This document shows positions 61,743 to 64,000 of a stretch of DNA of 64,000 nt, piece by piece (the stretch's first letter is position 1; every line of letters starts with the position of its first letter). A model generated the notes under the pieces. It was not told the origin of the DNA. It was given only the letters and a program-made list of their open reading frames with translations, and searched no databases. Location of the stretch: the NCBI GenBank assembly GCA_024114885.1, contig CP099420.1:930001-994000 (forward strand). The letters are read 5' to 3'. Source of the stretch: Septoria linicola (taxonomy: Eukaryota > Ascomycota > Dothideomycetes > Mycosphaerellales > Mycosphaerellaceae). The position numbers and the translations under genes are program-made.

Positions 61743-62521
61743 CTATATACGAAGTATTCTCCGAACGAGCTATATATCCTTCTACTAGATCGTAACTCGC
61801 TTTATATAGATAGCGTAGAGGTTAGTACCTATATAAGTTAGTATAAGCTACTAAATAGTAATATAGAAGGATATATACTCTTAAAAACCTTCGTTAAATA
61901 GAGCTCTACTACCTCTTATAACGCTTCTAGTATAGTAGCCTAAAAGCGTAGATCCTACTTAAAGCCGTAGGCGACCTCTCTTACTAGTCGCTAGAAGGGA
62001 AGCTTACTAATAAGTAGATCCCTAGTCCTCTAAAATATCCGAATCTCTTATAAAGCTAAAACTATAGTAGATTAGCGTACCGACTACGTTTACTAACTAC
62101 GTTTTGACTTACTACCTAGCTTATAGCGATAACGCTTCCTTACTCTTCTTACTACTAGAGCCTTCTTAGAAAGCCTACTAGCTCGCGCCGCGTTCTAAGT
62201 ATTCGACTATACTTTTAGGATATAGGATTTCTTCTTTATAGTAAGTTTTAGACCGGCTCTTCTCTTCTTCTTCGTTACTATCTTACGAGGCGCTTTTTAC
62301 GTAATAGGCCGCTTTCTACTAAGGCCCTTCCTACTAGTAGTAGGCCTCTTTTTAGTAGGAGGCTTATTATTCTCCTCTTTAGGCGCGTCTTTATTATTCT
62401 CCTCTTTAGGCGCGTATTTATTATTGTCCTCTTTAGGCGCGTCTTTATTATTACTATCTTATATATCGATAAGAATTAGATTATTAGCCTATCCTTAAGG
62501 CTAGTCGCTAGCTCCTTCTAT
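61743..62521 (-). pseudogene. Histone H3-like gene, second copy
   Basis: Exons 62521-62113, 62061-61879 and 61828-61743, with introns at the same places as in F. The fold reads LAL*EIRIF*RTRDLLISK, LPF*RLVREVAYGFK*DLRF, then LEAL*EVVELYL. In-frame stops coincide with those of F at Gln positions, and most differences are transitions. Exon 1 is 27 bases longer because of a third tail repeat, and frame is kept. The presumed start is ATA at 62521. Two copies with the same exon structure show that the gene is a regular part of the module and not a chance neighbour. Confidence 0.82.
62369..62449. repeat. 27-bp coding minisatellite, 3 copies
   Basis: Three units of ATTCTCCTCTTTAGGCGCGT plus CTTTATT in the H3 tail region of F'; F has two. 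Confidence 0.88.
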
Positions 62522-62549
62522 TTAAAGTTACGCTAATAGAGTAGGAGAA

Positions 62550-64000
62550 CGTAATACTTAATTAGCGAGAGCGCGTTATTTAGGCGTAAGTATAGTAGCG
62601 TCTTATATAAGACGATTAAGAAAGTTATAGTTAATTAGAAGTACTATATCGCGCGAGAACGCGATAGAATATTAATAATATTATATTTATTTAGAGTTAT
62701 AGTCGTAAGGTTAAAATTATAAGGTTTTAGTATAGAGCTAGAATTTAGGGTCTAAAGCCTAAGGTACTAACGACCTCTCTATTCCCTAGAGGAACTCGCT
62801 ATATATCTACTAAGATAATAGGTTAGAAATATAGTCGGTATCTATAGTCGGTAGACTTACGCTTCTACTAAACTATACTACCGTCCTAGCTAGTAAACCT
62901 TATACGAATACGATAGTATAGCTATAGATCCTTAGCCTATAGTATAACCTACTTTATATAGATAGCTAGGAGATTAGATATCTTAAATTTAGTAGTAAGG
63001 AACGCTTTAGCTACCTCTTAGAGGCATTCTAAGGCCGCTAATTAATAGCGTAGCCTACTACTAAAAGTAAGAACGATCTCGTAGACAAGCTACTAGAATA
63101 GGAGGCGTTAGATATATAGTTCTATTATACTCTATAATTTCTTAATCTAACGAAGCGTAATAGTGCCTAACTTAAGGATACGACGTTTCTACCTACTATT
63201 ACGAGGTATACGCTTCTAACGAGTATTCGTTTTTACTATAATAACCTTCTTCTAAGGCTTAATAGGCTTCTAAGTAGTGCTCTCTAGAATAGCTGCTTTT
63301 AGTAGACTATACGATCGTAAACGCTAAGAAGGGCTTAAAGAGATCGATACTTAATTATCGCTTCTATATAGAGCGTCGTAATCGAAGAACGGTATAAGAA
63401 ATAAAGGAAAGGGTAGAGATAGGAGGAAGGAAGTAAAGAAAGAAGAAGTAGGTAGTTAGAAAGATACTAAAACTTACTAAGACGCTATAAGCTATAGAAC
63501 CTCGGGTCTAAAGAGATACTAAGAAACTTACTAGATCCTACGTCTATACCTAAATAGGAAAGTACTATACTAGGAAAACTACTACCGACTACGATTACCG
63601 ACTATAAATCTTATCTTAATTAATTCTAGAAGCGTAGAACTAGAGGATAGTTATAGTCGATATTAGTTTACTAGATCTATATAATTAGATATTAGTATAG
63701 AATAATACAAAATAAGCTATTAGTTCTAAGTTATACTAAACTAAGGCCTATTCTATTAATAATAAATTATCTATAATACTAGAGAAGAGAATATTTTTAC
63801 TATATATACTAGATAGTATAAAATATATAAATATAAAGTAGTAATACTCTCTCTCTTTTCTAAGACTAATTAAAAAGGCTAGTTCTAAAAGATTAGTAGA
63901 ATCTTCTAAATCTAAAGAAAAACTTTCTCTATAATAGACTTAATAGTAGTATCTCGTTATTAGGCTTTAAAATATCTTAAAACTAAATATTTATTCTATT
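62550..64000 (-). pseudogene. Second copy of the unidentified minus-strand gene, partial
   Basis: Collinear with 56,060-57,510 of F, including the intron with paired TAGTCGG at 62832-62851. It runs off the window. Confidence 0.4.

Larger units (their letters stand above)
61297..64000 (+). mobile_element. Module F', second head-to-tail copy, cut by window edge
   Basis: Collinear with F from 54831. The offset is 6466 bases up to the H3 tail and 6493 after it, because of one extra 27-bp unit. It starts TAGACGTCGAAATA directly after AGAAAGAT (61289-61296), the predicted 8-bp target site. It contains the subterminal repeat cluster, the H3-like gene and the beginning of the minus-strand unidentified gene. 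Confidence 0.75.

Noticed and set aside
1..64000. tRNA, rRNA or other structured RNA genes
   Set aside because: I looked for cloverleaf-like arms and conserved tRNA boxes by eye and saw none convincing; a covariance-model scan would be needed to exclude them.

Overview
The window reads as a filamentous ascomycete, most likely a dothideomycete. Genes in the first 13 kb have short introns of 50-110 nt with GTRWGT donors, CTAAC/CTGAT-type branch sites and YAG acceptors. They include fungal families: a TOK-type K+ channel, an Argonaute, an F-box-like protein and a secreted PAN/Apple protein. The order is an inference from family flavour and genome style, not a proof.

Positions 1-13,050 are ordinary gene-bearing sequence. 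They hold the first codons of an unidentified gene running off the left edge (1-98, minus), a two-pore outward-rectifier K+ channel (814-3339, minus, 5 exons), a secreted PAN-domain protein (4411-5510, plus, 4 exons), an F-box-like protein (6081-6755, minus), an Argonaute with PAZ, MID and PIWI (7711-10626, minus, 3 exons) and a ketopantoate-reductase-family protein (11140-12663, minus).

From about 13,050 to 64,000 the composition changes abruptly: TpA is very abundant, CpA and TpG are almost absent, and CpG is kept. This is the signature of CpA-directed repeat-induced point mutation (RIP). The whole 51 kb is a nest of transposons that I could resolve with target-site duplications (TSDs). A minus-strand Ty1/copia element B (13566-39223, TSD ATAGT) interrupts an older unidentified reading frame. 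A plus-strand copy of the same copia family sits in each LTR of B: A (13796-20092) and C (32675-38973), both with TSD CTATA. A chromodomain Ty3/gypsy element, D1 (21657-28405, TSD AATAT), sits in the body of B. Further right, another minus-strand copia element E starts inside a copia LTR at 42287, carries a second gypsy copy D2 (46952-53665, TSD CCTTC), and is cut at 54831 by a 6.47-kb module F. F is followed head-to-tail by a second copy F' (61297 to the window end).

The most unusual content is in F and F'. Each carries, on the minus strand, a three-exon histone H3-like gene with a long basic N-terminal extension. The right part of F encodes a hAT-family transposase on the plus strand, and the left end has the clustered short subterminal repeats expected of a hAT terminus. 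Several introns inside the module share a paired CCGACTA motif, which looks introner-like. The gypsy copies also carry an antisense gene between the chromodomain and the 3' LTR. No transposon gene here is intact: in-frame TAG/TAA codons at Gln and Trp positions are everywhere.

The genes that silence repeats (Argonaute) and the silenced repeats lie side by side, but nothing in the sequence shows a functional link beyond proximity.
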